A stretch of 43,780 nucleotides of DNA from a virus, in IMG/VR virus record IMGVR_UViG_3300027908_000013, positions 1 to 43,780 of that record; one strand, 5' to 3'. How positions within the stretch are numbered: position 1 is the first letter of the stretch; each line of letters opens with the position of its first letter. A program made the translations under genes and the position numbers. The notes beneath the pieces are model-generated. The model was not told the origin of the DNA. It searched no databases and was given only the letters and a program-made list of their open reading frames with translations. Of the stretch, positions 29,376 to 37,643 are shown piece after piece.

Positions 29376-32252
29376 TTATTCCGCAACAGTTTGTGCCCCT
29401 CGAAGTTCCGTGACCGTCGTCACGAGCCCGCTCATCGCGGGGTGCAACGCGTTCACTTCGATGCAGGGTATCTGGGCGCCAGGGATGTCGGTGCCGGCGC
29501 CGAGCGTACAGGCGCGCTTCTTAGACACCACGATCTGTGCGTCGAGCAACTGCTCGACGATGGTACGCGCCGACATCTGACGCCTGATCGCCCACTCGTT
29601 GAACACGTTCCACGAAATGAACACACGAGCTGGCGCGATCTCGTAGCGCACCGACAACTTGTTGTGAGGCTTTAAGATCGGCACCATGTGCCGCTTTGGC
29701 TGATACTTGTCGGGGACGACGACGGTCTCGCCGTAATGCTCGTTGATGAAGTTGCCGAGCGCGCCGATCGCCGCGTCGATCGACGTAACAGCGCTCACCG
29801 TGCCTTGATGGCGCCCCTGGCCGATCTCGTCAATGAGCCACTCGACGATCCGGTTGGTCTGGAAATGCAGGATGCCGAGCTTGTTGACAAGTGCAGCGGC
29901 GACGGCAATCGCGCCGACAGCGCGTACGCGAAACCGATGCGCGCTGTCCGCACGCGTTACATCCCAAATGTCTTGCGTCCACTTCTCCAACGCCGCTTTC
30001 GTCCACGCCAACACGTCGGGATTGAGCAGATAGCGCAGATACGCGTCGCCCGCGTGACCCGCGTTCTCGGCCATGACCTTTTTAAGCTGATCACCCTTTT
30101 TCTTGTCGATGTTGGCGGGGAGCTCGGTCGAAAGCTCCATGACCCGAAAGGCCGGCGCGTCGACGCCGTCCGTCTGCAGCTGGTCGATCAGCGAGAGGTT
30201 CGCAGCCGACAGCATGATTGTCTGCCAATTGGCCTTGGTGTGACGTATGCCGCCGTCGACCGTGCCGCGCATGCGATCGCGGCCTTCGGTGAACATCACC
30301 ACCATGCGCTTGATCACCTCGGGATCCTTGTCGCGCAGCTCGTCGTAAATCACCGGCAGGTTGCCGAGCGTGCCAATCATTATTGGCTTCGAGACGCGGG
30401 TATCCTCGTTGGTGAGCGTAAGACCTTCCTTCGTGCCCCATACTGTCCAGGCACCCATGAGTGCGGTTGTCTTGCCCTGCCCGCTCCCCGGCGTAAAGAG
30501 ATGGATGATAGCGCCGCCTTCTTCGGCCGACTGAAACCGCATAAGTGGAGCGGCGAACGAGGCGAGTACCACGCTTGATATCGCTTCCATGTCCGCAGCA
30601 AAGAGACTATCTGCGGCCTCGGTCCATGCTTGTACGGAACCGCGGGCACGAGGCCCGAGCCACTGCGATCGAGCTTGTACTTCTTTGGCACCAATGCTTT
30701 CGACCGGTCCCACTGATGTGTAAAGCATTTTCCCGAATAGAAACGATGAATTCTCGTTTTTCCACCCGAACTGATCGTAGCGGGTCTCGGTGACTTCCTC
30801 GGCATGATATTCATCCACTGCGTGCCTCGCATACTTCAAAAAAGCTTTAGCATCATGCACGACGACGCCTTTGCCGAACATCTCAGAAATGCCGGCCGAG
30901 CTATGGAGTGTCTTCGCGTCAATGATGACGTCGGACCAGCCTTCGTGCGGCAGGAATTTCCTGAACAGATAGCTGAACGACGAGCGTTCGAGCTCTCCGG
31001 TCTGCACCCCTTCGAGGTAGACTGGATGCTCGCTGACCACAGTCGCGATGCTGCCGCCATTGTTGTCTTCCTGGGTGATGCAAAGCTGATTTCTCGCCGA
31101 CCATATGAACGGTGATGGTGGGGGTGGCAGTTGCAACCCGCCGTCTTCGGTTTCGGTGAGAGGCGGCGCAACGGTGGTGAACTGAATTGCAGGCTCTGGA
31201 TGTCGGAACCCCAAAGCGATGGGAGATTTGATCCGGCCGAAGTGGGGGCACCTTGGGCAGACGCCTGGGTTGACGTCGTGGAATTTTGCGCAGGTGGTGG
31301 CGCCGGTGAGTTGTCGAGCGCGGTCAAGCTTGAAAGAGGTCCCCCCGGCGCTGTAGCCTGTATAATCTCTTGCCGACCATTCATGAGCACGTACGTCGCC
31401 GTCGTGGCAGAACCCGAGCACGCCAAGACCTGCGTACCATAGAGGTTCGTGTAAATTGCCTGTGATACGGAAATGGTTAAGCTGACCACATTCGTCTGCG
31501 ATATCGTCAGCGTATACGGCGCTGTAGCTTGCATCGCCGACAATTCGTTCGAGGATCGAACCTGTCGGTACGCTTCGTCGATCTGGTCGCTGATGAGCAG
31601 GCTGTACCCGAGCAGCGGCACAGAGAGTGCTAAGAGTGCCGAGATCAAAGCGGCGTAGGCTGCGTGGGTCGACCTGGACAAGGTTCTCTCCGTTCTTTCG
31701 GTGGTAAGTCCCTGGTGGTCGCAGGATGCTCGATATGTCGCTCGTTCGCGACGGGTCGGCTTTCAGTCCTTCTACGGTGCAAAGGGCTTTAAGTCCATTA
31801 GCGTAGACATTCCAATCGGCGGGACCAAGCTCGACAGCAAGCGGCCAGTAACAGTGAATGCCAGTGCCGCTACCGACAAAGACAGGCACAGGCAGACCCA
31901 CACGAGCACAAAAATTGGCGACGGATTGCGCGGCGGCGCGCGCGTCGGGATAGGCTTTATCGGATCCTGCGTCGACATCAAGCCAAAGGGACCGACACGC
32001 GCGGACGTTGACTTGGGATCGGGGTTTTGCGACGCGCGGATCGACGTACGCTGCGCAGCCATGAAATACCGTCGTGCCGACTTTGTCGCTTGCCAATATG
32101 ACATCGGTCAGTTCCTCTATCGTCGAGCAGAACTTTTGTCGCGGGAAGTCGACGCCCGGCTTCGGGTTAGGACTGTCAAAGACGACCGCGCAGTAGTAGC
32201 CCTCAGCCGGTAGCACGCACGCGAGGAACGCCAACGTTTCGTCCCGCATCAT
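29376..32252 (-). CDS. Primase-helicase (AEP primase fused to DUF927 helicase), 958 aa
   Basis: This multi-domain replication protein combines an N-terminal archaeo-eukaryotic-type primase with a DUF927-family helicase. The primase part has the catalytic DxD (LWLDVDAG, Asp92 and Asp94), a SGTGIHCYWPL motif with His133, and the DPSRTSDISSILRPPGTYHR block. A Cys cluster (C321 with C332 and C335 in VCPRC) could bind zinc. The helicase part carries a Walker A TPGSGQGKTT (587-596), then VIYDELRDKDPEVIKRMVVM. It would unwind and prime the phage chromosome. The start overlaps the HTH gene by 50 bases. Confidence 0.85.
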   Translation of the reverse strand: MMRDETLAFLACVLPAEGYYCAVVFDSPNPKPGVDFPRQKFCSTIEELTDVILASDKVGTTVFHGCAAYVDPRVAKPRSQVNVRACRSLWLDVDAGSDKAYPDARAAAQSVANFCARVGLPVPVFVGSGTGIHCYWPLAVELGPADWNVYANGLKALCTVEGLKADPSRTSDISSILRPPGTYHRKNGENLVQVDPRSLRRFDLGTLSTLCAAARVQPAHQRPDRRSVPTGSILERIVGDASYSAVYADDIADECGQLNHFRITGNLHEPLWYAGLGVLGFCHDGDVRAHEWSARDYTGYSAGGTSFKLDRARQLTGATTCAKFHDVNPGVCPRCPHFGRIKSPIALGFRHPEPAIQFTTVAPPLTETEDGGLQLPPPPSPFIWSARNQLCITQEDNNGGSIATVVSEHPVYLEGVQTGELERSSFSYLFRKFLPHEGWSDVIIDAKTLHSSAGISEMFGKGVVVHDAKAFLKYARHAVDEYHAEEVTETRYDQFGWKNENSSFLFGKMLYTSVGPVESIGAKEVQARSQWLGPRARGSVQAWTEAADSLFAADMEAISSVVLASFAAPLMRFQSAEEGGAIIHLFTPGSGQGKTTALMGAWTVWGTKEGLTLTNEDTRVSKPIMIGTLGNLPVIYDELRDKDPEVIKRMVVMFTEGRDRMRGTVDGGIRHTKANWQTIMLSAANLSLIDQLQTDGVDAPAFRVMELSTELPANIDKKKGDQLKKVMAENAGHAGDAYLRYLLNPDVLAWTKAALEKWTQDIWDVTRADSAHRFRVRAVGAIAVAAALVNKLGILHFQTNRIVEWLIDEIGQGRHQGTVSAVTSIDAAIGALGNFINEHYGETVVVPDKYQPKRHMVPILKPHNKLSVRYEIAPARVFISWNVFNEWAIRRQMSARTIVEQLLDAQIVVSKKRACTLGAGTDIPGAQIPCIEVNALHPAMSGLVTTVTELRGAQTVAE

Positions 32253-32520
32253 CGCGCTGTTCCCGGATGTATGTTGGTCTGTTGTGCCAGCTTAACGACG
32301 CAGGCACCGGAAAGCCACGTTTTCTCTTGATGCAGAGCTCAAGGCGGGTAAGCCACTCTTGCGCAAGCCGGCCAGCCGGCCCATGCGGATCGCGCCCGCC
32401 GTGTTCGGGCAGCCACGTCCGCACGGTGCAGACCGGCCGCGCGAACCAGTGCGCCAGGTCCGAGATTGTCAGCTCGCCGTGCTTTTTACACGCGGCGAGC
32501 CGCTGCGCGAAGGAACTCAT
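32203..32520 (-). CDS. HTH DNA-binding-like protein, 105 aa
   Basis: The segment ELTISDLAHWFARPVCTVRT has the two-helix and turn spacing of a helix-turn-helix, and the following LPEHGGRDPHGPAGRLAQEW with LTRLELCI is a conserved style I have seen in phage regulators. The basic C-terminus (CIKRKRG) supports nucleic-acid binding. It lies directly upstream of the primase-helicase, overlapping it, so a replication or transcription regulator is likely. Confidence 0.65.
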   Translation of the reverse strand: MSSFAQRLAACKKHGELTISDLAHWFARPVCTVRTWLPEHGGRDPHGPAGRLAQEWLTRLELCIKRKRGFPVPASLSWHNRPTYIREQRDDAGRNVGVPRVRATG

Positions 32521-33707
32521 CCTCGTCTCGTCGGCAGGTTCATCGCCTGCGCCAACGCCTCACCGATCGCGGCAGGCGGCGCGGGCGGGGTGCCGATGCC
32601 GAACCGAGGCGGGGTGGGCGCGGGCGGCGTGTTGTCGGCACTGCGCTGGAGAAACGCAGGGATGCCGTCAGTACTCGATACAGCCTGCGCAGGGGGCGCG
32701 TGTGCGATCGGTGCGGTTGCCGCGGGCGTCGACGGGAAGGCCACAGGTTGGGCAGCAGCCGGGGCCATAAACGGTGCTGCCGGCGAAGGGGAGGCGGGCG
32801 GCAGCTGAGCCTGTGCCTTCGCAGGTCCCCGGCCGCGCCTGGGAGCCTGCGGGGCTCGGGGCGCGGCCGGGGCGCCGGCAGGCAGGGGCTGGGGGGCTGG
32901 GGCTGCCTGGCGAGGTGGGAGTTGTTGTTGTTGCCCGGACTGCAGTGCGGGGGAGGGTGGGTTGCTTCCCAAGGCGCCCGCTGATGCCTGCCTGCGAGCG
33001 GCGATCATTTGCGCGACGAAGGCTGGATCGTGGGCGACGTCATTGCGGCCGACCGCCGCGTCTGACAGGTTATTTTGCACAATGTATTCGAGCATCTGCA
33101 GGGTGCGCTCGTCATCGGCCCAGGACACCGCCTGGAACGCCAGCACGAACTGGCGTGCCGGATCGAAGCTGACGCGGGTGACGAAGTCGGCGAAGTCGGC
33201 CGGCGCATTACGATGGGGGCACATCTGAGCGCCCACCCAATCGCCGTAGGTGCGCAACCCGGTCAAGCTGGCAGGCGGGATCTGGAATTCGTAGACCGTG
33301 CACGACTGGTCGTCGGGGAGAATAAAGGCGAGCTTTTTTCGGTTGCTGCAGGCTGTCGTGGCCTTGCCGGTGAACGTCTGGTCGGAGCCCCGGACATTAT
33401 GAGGGCAGATAGCGCATGTTGTCGACTGCGGCGACATGGACTGCGTCGAAGGTCCGGTGCCGTTATCGCTGAAACATGCCGGGGGCTCGTCGGTGTTGTC
33501 GGCAAAGTCGCCCTCGAAGTAGACCCGCGCCGAGTTCCGGTTGGCGTCCACAATGATGATGTCGACATAGTGCGTGTCGAGCAACACCTCCGTCGCGGCG
33601 ATCAGCCGGAAGCGACCACCGCGGATCGAGAGGTGCGGGCCGCGCGTCGAACCGAGGCCGCTGGTGGCATCGTCGACAATTCGTCGGCGAGGTAGGGGAG
33701 TGTTCAT
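32517..33707 (-). CDS. Cys-containing phage protein with a Pro/Ala-rich tail, 396 aa
   Basis: The first 250 residues are a folded domain with four conserved-looking cysteines (C78, C98, C101, C120; the block CAICPHNVRGS is distinctive), consistent with a zinc or iron-sulfur site. Relatives occur widely in phage replication clusters, without a known function. The last 150 residues are Pro, Ala and Gln-rich and probably disordered. ATG 33707 is chosen because GGAG lies six bases upstream and it overlaps the previous stop (ATGA). A recombination or single-strand-DNA role is a guess from context. Confidence 0.7.
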   Translation of the reverse strand: MNTPLPRRRIVDDATSGLGSTRGPHLSIRGGRFRLIAATEVLLDTHYVDIIIVDANRNSARVYFEGDFADNTDEPPACFSDNGTGPSTQSMSPQSTTCAICPHNVRGSDQTFTGKATTACSNRKKLAFILPDDQSCTVYEFQIPPASLTGLRTYGDWVGAQMCPHRNAPADFADFVTRVSFDPARQFVLAFQAVSWADDERTLQMLEYIVQNNLSDAAVGRNDVAHDPAFVAQMIAARRQASAGALGSNPPSPALQSGQQQQLPPRQAAPAPQPLPAGAPAAPRAPQAPRRGRGPAKAQAQLPPASPSPAAPFMAPAAAQPVAFPSTPAATAPIAHAPPAQAVSSTDGIPAFLQRSADNTPPAPTPPRFGIGTPPAPPAAIGEALAQAMNLPTRRG

Positions 33708-34102
33708 CACGATCTCCGAATGTTGCACTTGGTGAAATACGAAACTTTGAGACCGGGCGGCTCGACGCCGTTGTTCTTATCAAGCCAGTCCTTGACGGGC
33801 TCTTTCAAGGCGCCCGCGTCAAGCATGTCCCATCGCCCCTGTTGCGAGATAAAGTCGAGGAACTGCTCGCGGTTGTCAACCTTGACACTCATGCTCGTCT
33901 GTTGATAAGCAGTGCCGCCGTTCTCGGACTTCGCATTCTGCTGCCCAGTGCGCTGAAGCTCGGCCAGCACGGCGCTTTTGATCAGGTTGATGGCATCCTT
34001 GTAGGGTTTCATCGCTGCGCCGTAGGCGGCGTCTTCAGCCTCGACGTAGGTCTCAAGCTCTTTATATTTGTCAATCAAATCGCCGAGGGTGGGGGTTGTC
34101 AT
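33707..34102 (-). CDS. Gp157-like phage protein, 131 aa
   Basis: The N-terminal helix (LGDLIDKYKELETYVEAEDA) and the middle block GGTAYQQTSMSVKVDNREQF resemble the Gp157-type family of phage proteins, thought to act with recombination or DNA-protection proteins. The C-terminal LKVSYFTKCNIRRS is also typical. ATG 34102 has GGAG eight bases upstream; the open frame to 34222 is not needed. It is coupled to the Cys protein downstream. Confidence 0.72.
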   Translation of the reverse strand: MTTPTLGDLIDKYKELETYVEAEDAAYGAAMKPYKDAINLIKSAVLAELQRTGQQNAKSENGGTAYQQTSMSVKVDNREQFLDFISQQGRWDMLDAGALKEPVKDWLDKNNGVEPPGLKVSYFTKCNIRRS

Positions 34103-34323
34103 ATAATGTCTCCGGAAGAAAGCCACACCAATTTTTTGGTGCGCGCGTTCAGCACTTGAAACCGATCGCCGTAGCCGTGCCGCGTGAGGTGACCTAGCTG
34201 GTTGTGTCCCCCGCGCTGCCACACTATCGGGTGACCCACAGGGTATTGCGTGCGCAGCGCTTGTTCTAAGCGCTTCTCTGCAGCGCGAAGGGCAACCCTG
34301 GCATTCTTTACTAGGTCGGTCAT
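34099..34323 (-). CDS. Small basic hypothetical protein, 74 aa
   Basis: The product has a helical start (KNARVALRAAEKRLEQALRT) and a beta-like second half (FQVLNARTKKLVWLSSGDII) reminiscent of SH3-like or small nucleic-acid-binding modules. No family is recognised. It is coupled on both sides in the early operon (its start overlaps the helicase stop). Confidence 0.65.
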   Translation of the reverse strand: MTDLVKNARVALRAAEKRLEQALRTQYPVGHPIVWQRGGHNQLGHLTRHGYGDRFQVLNARTKKLVWLSSGDII

Positions 34324-35915
34324 GCTGCTCTCACTAGATCGAGGATGGCGCCTTGCATCGATTGACTGCTGGCGGCGCGTTTGAAGATTTCACGCTCAAC
34401 CGGCGTTGACGCTAGTTGGACAATGGTGGTCGCGCCAATCTGACCGGGACGATCGACCCGCTGCTTACCTTGCAGGTATAGCTCGGTCCTATCCGTGCAG
34501 CCCCACCAAACCTCAACCGACGCCGCAACCATTTCGTTGATCCCGTGTGCCGTAGTAGCAGGGTCCACTATAAGAATATGGGGGTCCTTCGCATGAAGAA
34601 AGCTAGAAAGTATCTCGTTGCGTGCGCTCGTCGGTACATCGCCGTTTATGTAGGCGCGACTATATTCTTTGAGATTGTCATATATCATATGTACCACACT
34701 TGTCAAGGGTGTAAAGATTACAACCTTGCGACTAGCCTCCGCGATCACGGCGCGCAGTTCGGCAAAGCGCGGAGCGCAGTCCAGATATGTAACGGTACGC
34801 TTTCCGTTGCCATCCTTGCCGTAGATAGCTCCAGCACAAATTTGTATGAGTTTTCCGCGCAGTGCAGCTTCGTTAGGTACGTCGACACGTCCTTTTTCAA
34901 GCATAAGCTGCAAGTCACGTTTAAGCTCTTTGTACAATTTCTGTTGCTCGGCGCTCAGCTCCACGTCCCGCATCTGCTCGGTGCACGGCGGCACGTCGGT
35001 GCACTCGCGCATCTCGAAGCGGATTGATGGCTGCAGCAGTTGGTACGCTTGCTCGTGAGCGCCGACGCGGGGTACCCACACGAACTGCGAGAGGCGATAC
35101 ATCACCCGATTTTTGTACGAGTGAAAACTTTCACCAAAAGCTCCGTTGACAAGGCGTGCAAGGCCATGTGCATCGAGAGGACCATTCGCTGTTGGTGTTC
35201 CGGTGAGAGGCCAGAAGTAAGGCTTGTGTGCAAGCACTGCACGAGCAATCCGATGTCTTCGAGTAGTTCCGTCTCGGTACGCGGAAGCCTCGTCGATAAT
35301 GCATATGCCAATATCCTGTCGAGTGGCGATGTCATTGGCAAGCCCTTCGAGCTTCAGTTTCGACTTCTCGCTCTTGGCGCCGATGCCAACGCCGTCGTGG
35401 TTGATGATGTAGAAATCGGTATTCTGTGCCAGAAGCTTTCGCCGCTTCTTCGCGTCGCCGTACACTATAGTGTAGGTGCGCCGGCCGAGGAAGTGCTGTG
35501 TGAGCGCGTCACCCCATACACGCTGCAGGATCGAGAGCGGCGCGCAGATGATGGCCTTGGTGCATGGATGCTGCTGCATCACGTAGTCCGCAGCCCATAG
35601 CGTCGCCAACGTTTTCATCGTTCCCATGTCCGACAAATTGAACGACCGCGGGTTCATCACCATAAAATTCGTCATGAGCTTTTGCTGCTCGCGCGGACGC
35701 CAGGGCTTCTTGATTGGCCAATCGTAAGTCTGATCGACGATGGGGATAACGGGAAGTTTACAGTACGCGAGCACCTGACAATTATACAGGTTCGCAGGGC
35801 AGGCCATATAGCCGTTGTGGAGTGGTGTGCCTCCATGCAGGTACGGCAGGATACGGTCGCGCAGCGGCGTGTCGTACACCAAGCTGTTGGTCTGCTGGTC
35901 GTGCCAGAAGGTCAT
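34320..35915 (-). CDS. SNF2-family DNA helicase/translocase, 531 aa
   Basis: This is a superfamily 2 ATPase of SNF2 type, which moves on or remodels DNA with ATP. Motif I is SDMGTMKTLATLWAADY (95-111), where the usual glycine before the Walker lysine is methionine. Motif II is IIDEAS (206-211), motif III LTGTPTANG (237-245), and motif VI in the second lobe is LQGKQRVDRPGQ, a good match to the QxxRxxRxGQ signature. Roles in replication-fork or recombination handling are typical of phage relatives. It is embedded between small early genes. Confidence 0.88.
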   Translation of the reverse strand: MTFWHDQQTNSLVYDTPLRDRILPYLHGGTPLHNGYMACPANLYNCQVLAYCKLPVIPIVDQTYDWPIKKPWRPREQQKLMTNFMVMNPRSFNLSDMGTMKTLATLWAADYVMQQHPCTKAIICAPLSILQRVWGDALTQHFLGRRTYTIVYGDAKKRRKLLAQNTDFYIINHDGVGIGAKSEKSKLKLEGLANDIATRQDIGICIIDEASAYRDGTTRRHRIARAVLAHKPYFWPLTGTPTANGPLDAHGLARLVNGAFGESFHSYKNRVMYRLSQFVWVPRVGAHEQAYQLLQPSIRFEMRECTDVPPCTEQMRDVELSAEQQKLYKELKRDLQLMLEKGRVDVPNEAALRGKLIQICAGAIYGKDGNGKRTVTYLDCAPRFAELRAVIAEASRKVVIFTPLTSVVHMIYDNLKEYSRAYINGDVPTSARNEILSSFLHAKDPHILIVDPATTAHGINEMVAASVEVWWGCTDRTELYLQGKQRVDRPGQIGATTIVQLASTPVEREIFKRAASSQSMQGAILDLVRAA

Positions 35916-36103
35916 TTTGGAGTAAGGTGGCCCACAGCGGCTTCCAGCTTGTCTAGCAAGTTTTCAATCGCTCGTTGGACGTCACCTTCGTAAGTGTCAT
36001 CGCCAGGGTCATATTCGCCAAATACCCGATCGACACGCAGTTTGTACGCGAGTACCTTCGTATGTAGCGTTTTGATAGTACGCAGCTTCAGCGGGTTACC
36101 CAT
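35912..36103 (-). CDS. Small hypothetical protein, 63 aa
   Basis: This helical, charged protein (MGNPLKLRTIKTLHTKVLAY ... AIENLLDKLEAAVGHLTPK) has no family that I recognise. ATG 36103 overlaps the stop of the VRR-NUC gene (TGATG) and has GAGGTG before it. Tight coupling upstream and a four-base overlap with the helicase suggest it works with the surrounding nuclease and helicase genes. Confidence 0.65.
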   Translation of the reverse strand: MGNPLKLRTIKTLHTKVLAYKLRVDRVFGEYDPGDDTYEGDVQRAIENLLDKLEAAVGHLTPK

Positions 36104-36396
36104 CACTTACACCTCAAAAAGAACGTCGCAAGCTTCCCGATCAGCTCGTCGGCATTGTCACCCCATATCACGAACGCGCCCGCCTTCATCATCTCGCCCA
36201 TGGTGAAATCCTGACGCGCCGTAGGCTTTTTCCCCGGCGCCTTGGTCTCGATCGCGAAGAACCTGCCGCGGTAGCACCCAACGAAATCGAGGGTCGGCGT
36301 GCCGTAGCCGCTCGGCACAGGCATGTGAACGTACGCACCTTGGGCTTTGAGGTAGGCGCGAATTTTGTCCTTAAGCTTGCCTTCCTCAGTTTTCAT
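36103..36396 (-). CDS. VRR-NUC domain nuclease, 97 aa
   Basis: The protein is a minimal VRR-NUC (PD-(D/E)XK) nuclease, known in phages and repair enzymes to cut branched DNA such as Holliday junctions. Key residues are Asp37 (TLDFVG), the Glu50-x-Lys52 pair (FFAIETKAPGKKPTARQ) and Gln62. The N-terminal helix KTEEGKLKDKIRAYLKAQGA is characteristic. The length (97) is the usual stand-alone size. A debranching role during replication or packaging is likely. GGAGATG precedes ATG 36396, inside the end of the upstream gene. Confidence 0.88.
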   Translation of the reverse strand: MKTEEGKLKDKIRAYLKAQGAYVHMPVPSGYGTPTLDFVGCYRGRFFAIETKAPGKKPTARQDFTMGEMMKAGAFVIWGDNADELIGKLATFFLRCK

Positions 36397-36601
36397 TTCG
36401 GTACATCTCCATTTTCGCTAAGAGCACGGCGGCCGTCTCGTTAGACACCTCGTATTGATAACCGTGAAAATACCTCAAACCGTTTTGGTTCGATATGTAC
36501 GGCATCAGCTCCCAATTTTTGCAGGCACAAGGCGGTTGCATCGGTACAATGGCTTCGTTGTGACGCCGCTCTCCGACCAGACCCAAGTCGATCGTGACCA
36601 T
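36386..36601 (-). CDS. Early-arm protein with YFHGY-type module, 71 aa
   Basis: The protein opens VTIDLGLVGERRH and has a CxC (PPCACKNW), then a C-terminal module LMPYISNQNGLRYFHGYQYE and VSNETAAVLLAKMEMYRNE. That module matches residues 75-112 of the virion-region protein at 11336-11794, including YFHGY, Y-x-V and the following helix. The function is unknown. ATG 36601 is chosen; a GTG at 36607 is possible. It overlaps the VRR-NUC gene by 11 bases. Confidence 0.65.
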   Translation of the reverse strand: MVTIDLGLVGERRHNEAIVPMQPPCACKNWELMPYISNQNGLRYFHGYQYEVSNETAAVLLAKMEMYRNEN

Positions 36602-36603
36602 TT

Positions 36604-36966
36604 TCACTGCTTCGTCTCCGTCCCTGGCACTGTCGGCGTAGGGAGGTTCACTCCACCGTCCTTGGGAGGCGCCGCGTCAGACCATACGAATATGGTCGCG
36701 ATGTTATCGTGCGGCTGGTACACCGCTTCGTTGATAAGCTGCCCCATCGCTTTGATCGCCGTCACGAAGGTGACCATGGAAAAGCCGACCTGCATGTCCA
36801 TGTCGAACCAAAGCCCCTGCTTCGTGACAACGCGGATGTGCCTACCGGGGACGCGGGTGACGGGCGCGGGTCCAGGCTGTGTGCACCCACAATTAGGGCA
36901 CTGTTCACCCGGCATGGCGCCCCCTTTTCGGCACACATAGCACGTCCCATCTGGATATACGCTCAT
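36604..36966 (-). CDS. Zinc-ribbon-headed hypothetical protein, 120 aa
   Basis: The N-terminus has a zinc-ribbon pattern, CYVCRKGG followed by CPNCGCTQ. The remaining 85 residues contain beta strands (HIRVVTKQGLWFDMDMQVGF) and a helical segment (FVTAIKAMGQLINEAVYQ) and end in a Pro/Thr tail. No catalytic motif is evident. ATG 36966 overlaps the upstream stop (TGATG) and has AGGA five bases before it. The neighbours are nucleases, so it may aid nucleic-acid handling. Confidence 0.65.
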   Translation of the reverse strand: MSVYPDGTCYVCRKGGAMPGEQCPNCGCTQPGPAPVTRVPGRHIRVVTKQGLWFDMDMQVGFSMVTFVTAIKAMGQLINEAVYQPHDNIATIFVWSDAAPPKDGGVNLPTPTVPGTETKQ

Positions 36967-37643
36967 CACTTCCTCTTATGGCTGGTGTTGTGCTCGCAGC
37001 TGAGAACTCCGCACCAGCCGCACAGCGGATTTTTGCGCTTGGGCCACTCGCCCGATCGCATGTAGCCTTCGGCCTCGGCGCGCAGCGCCTGGAGCCTGGC
37101 GAACGTGTCGCCGAACTTCGTAAGGGTATAGCGCAGCCCTTTGCTGCCGGTCTTTATCCAGTAGTATTCGCCGATCACTTCGGTAAGCGTCGGGTGGTTG
37201 ACCTTCAGCAAAAGCGCGTTGGTTTCGAGCTCGAAGGGATCCTCGCGGACACTGCCAGTCTTCCAGTCGACGATCCAGGCGGTCGCGCGCTCGTTTGTAA
37301 ACACCGACACGTCGGCTTTGCCGCGGAACCACGCGAGTTTGTCGTCCCAGAAGTCGCAGGGCTCACCCCTCGCTGTCATCGCCAGCTTTGCCTCGACAAG
37401 CGTGGGCAGCTTATCGTAAATCTGGCGAAAGGCGGATGCTACCTCAACTGCGTCCTTCATGGTGTCAGGCAACGGCGTACCTTTAGCTATGGCGTTCTCC
37501 ATGGCCGTGTGTACGTCGTTGCCCCATTTCATTTCCGGGCTTTCGGTACGCGGGATGTCCTTCAGCACATATAAATGCCACGCTTTATGCGGGCAATTTT
37601 CCATGTTGTTATAGAACGTGTATGTGCCGATAGGGAGTTTCAC
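36966..37643 (-). CDS. PD-(D/E)XK exonuclease, Cas4/AddB-like, 225 aa
   Basis: This protein matches the RecB/Cas4-type nuclease fold: GNDVHTAMENAI (His45), the RGKADVSVF strand with Asp111, and WIVDWKTG with Asp126 and Lys128. It has a cysteine near the N-terminus (Cys17) and a C-terminal cluster (Cys208, Cys211, Cys216 in CGWCGVLSC), the one-plus-three layout that holds a 4Fe-4S cluster in Cas4 and AddB. It probably resects DNA ends for recombination or replication. It starts at ATG 37643 and overlaps the gene above it. Confidence 0.85.
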   Translation of the reverse strand: MKLPIGTYTFYNNMENCPHKAWHLYVLKDIPRTESPEMKWGNDVHTAMENAIAKGTPLPDTMKDAVEVASAFRQIYDKLPTLVEAKLAMTARGEPCDFWDDKLAWFRGKADVSVFTNERATAWIVDWKTGSVREDPFELETNALLLKVNHPTLTEVIGEYYWIKTGSKGLRYTLTKFGDTFARLQALRAEAEGYMRSGEWPKRKNPLCGWCGVLSCEHNTSHKRK

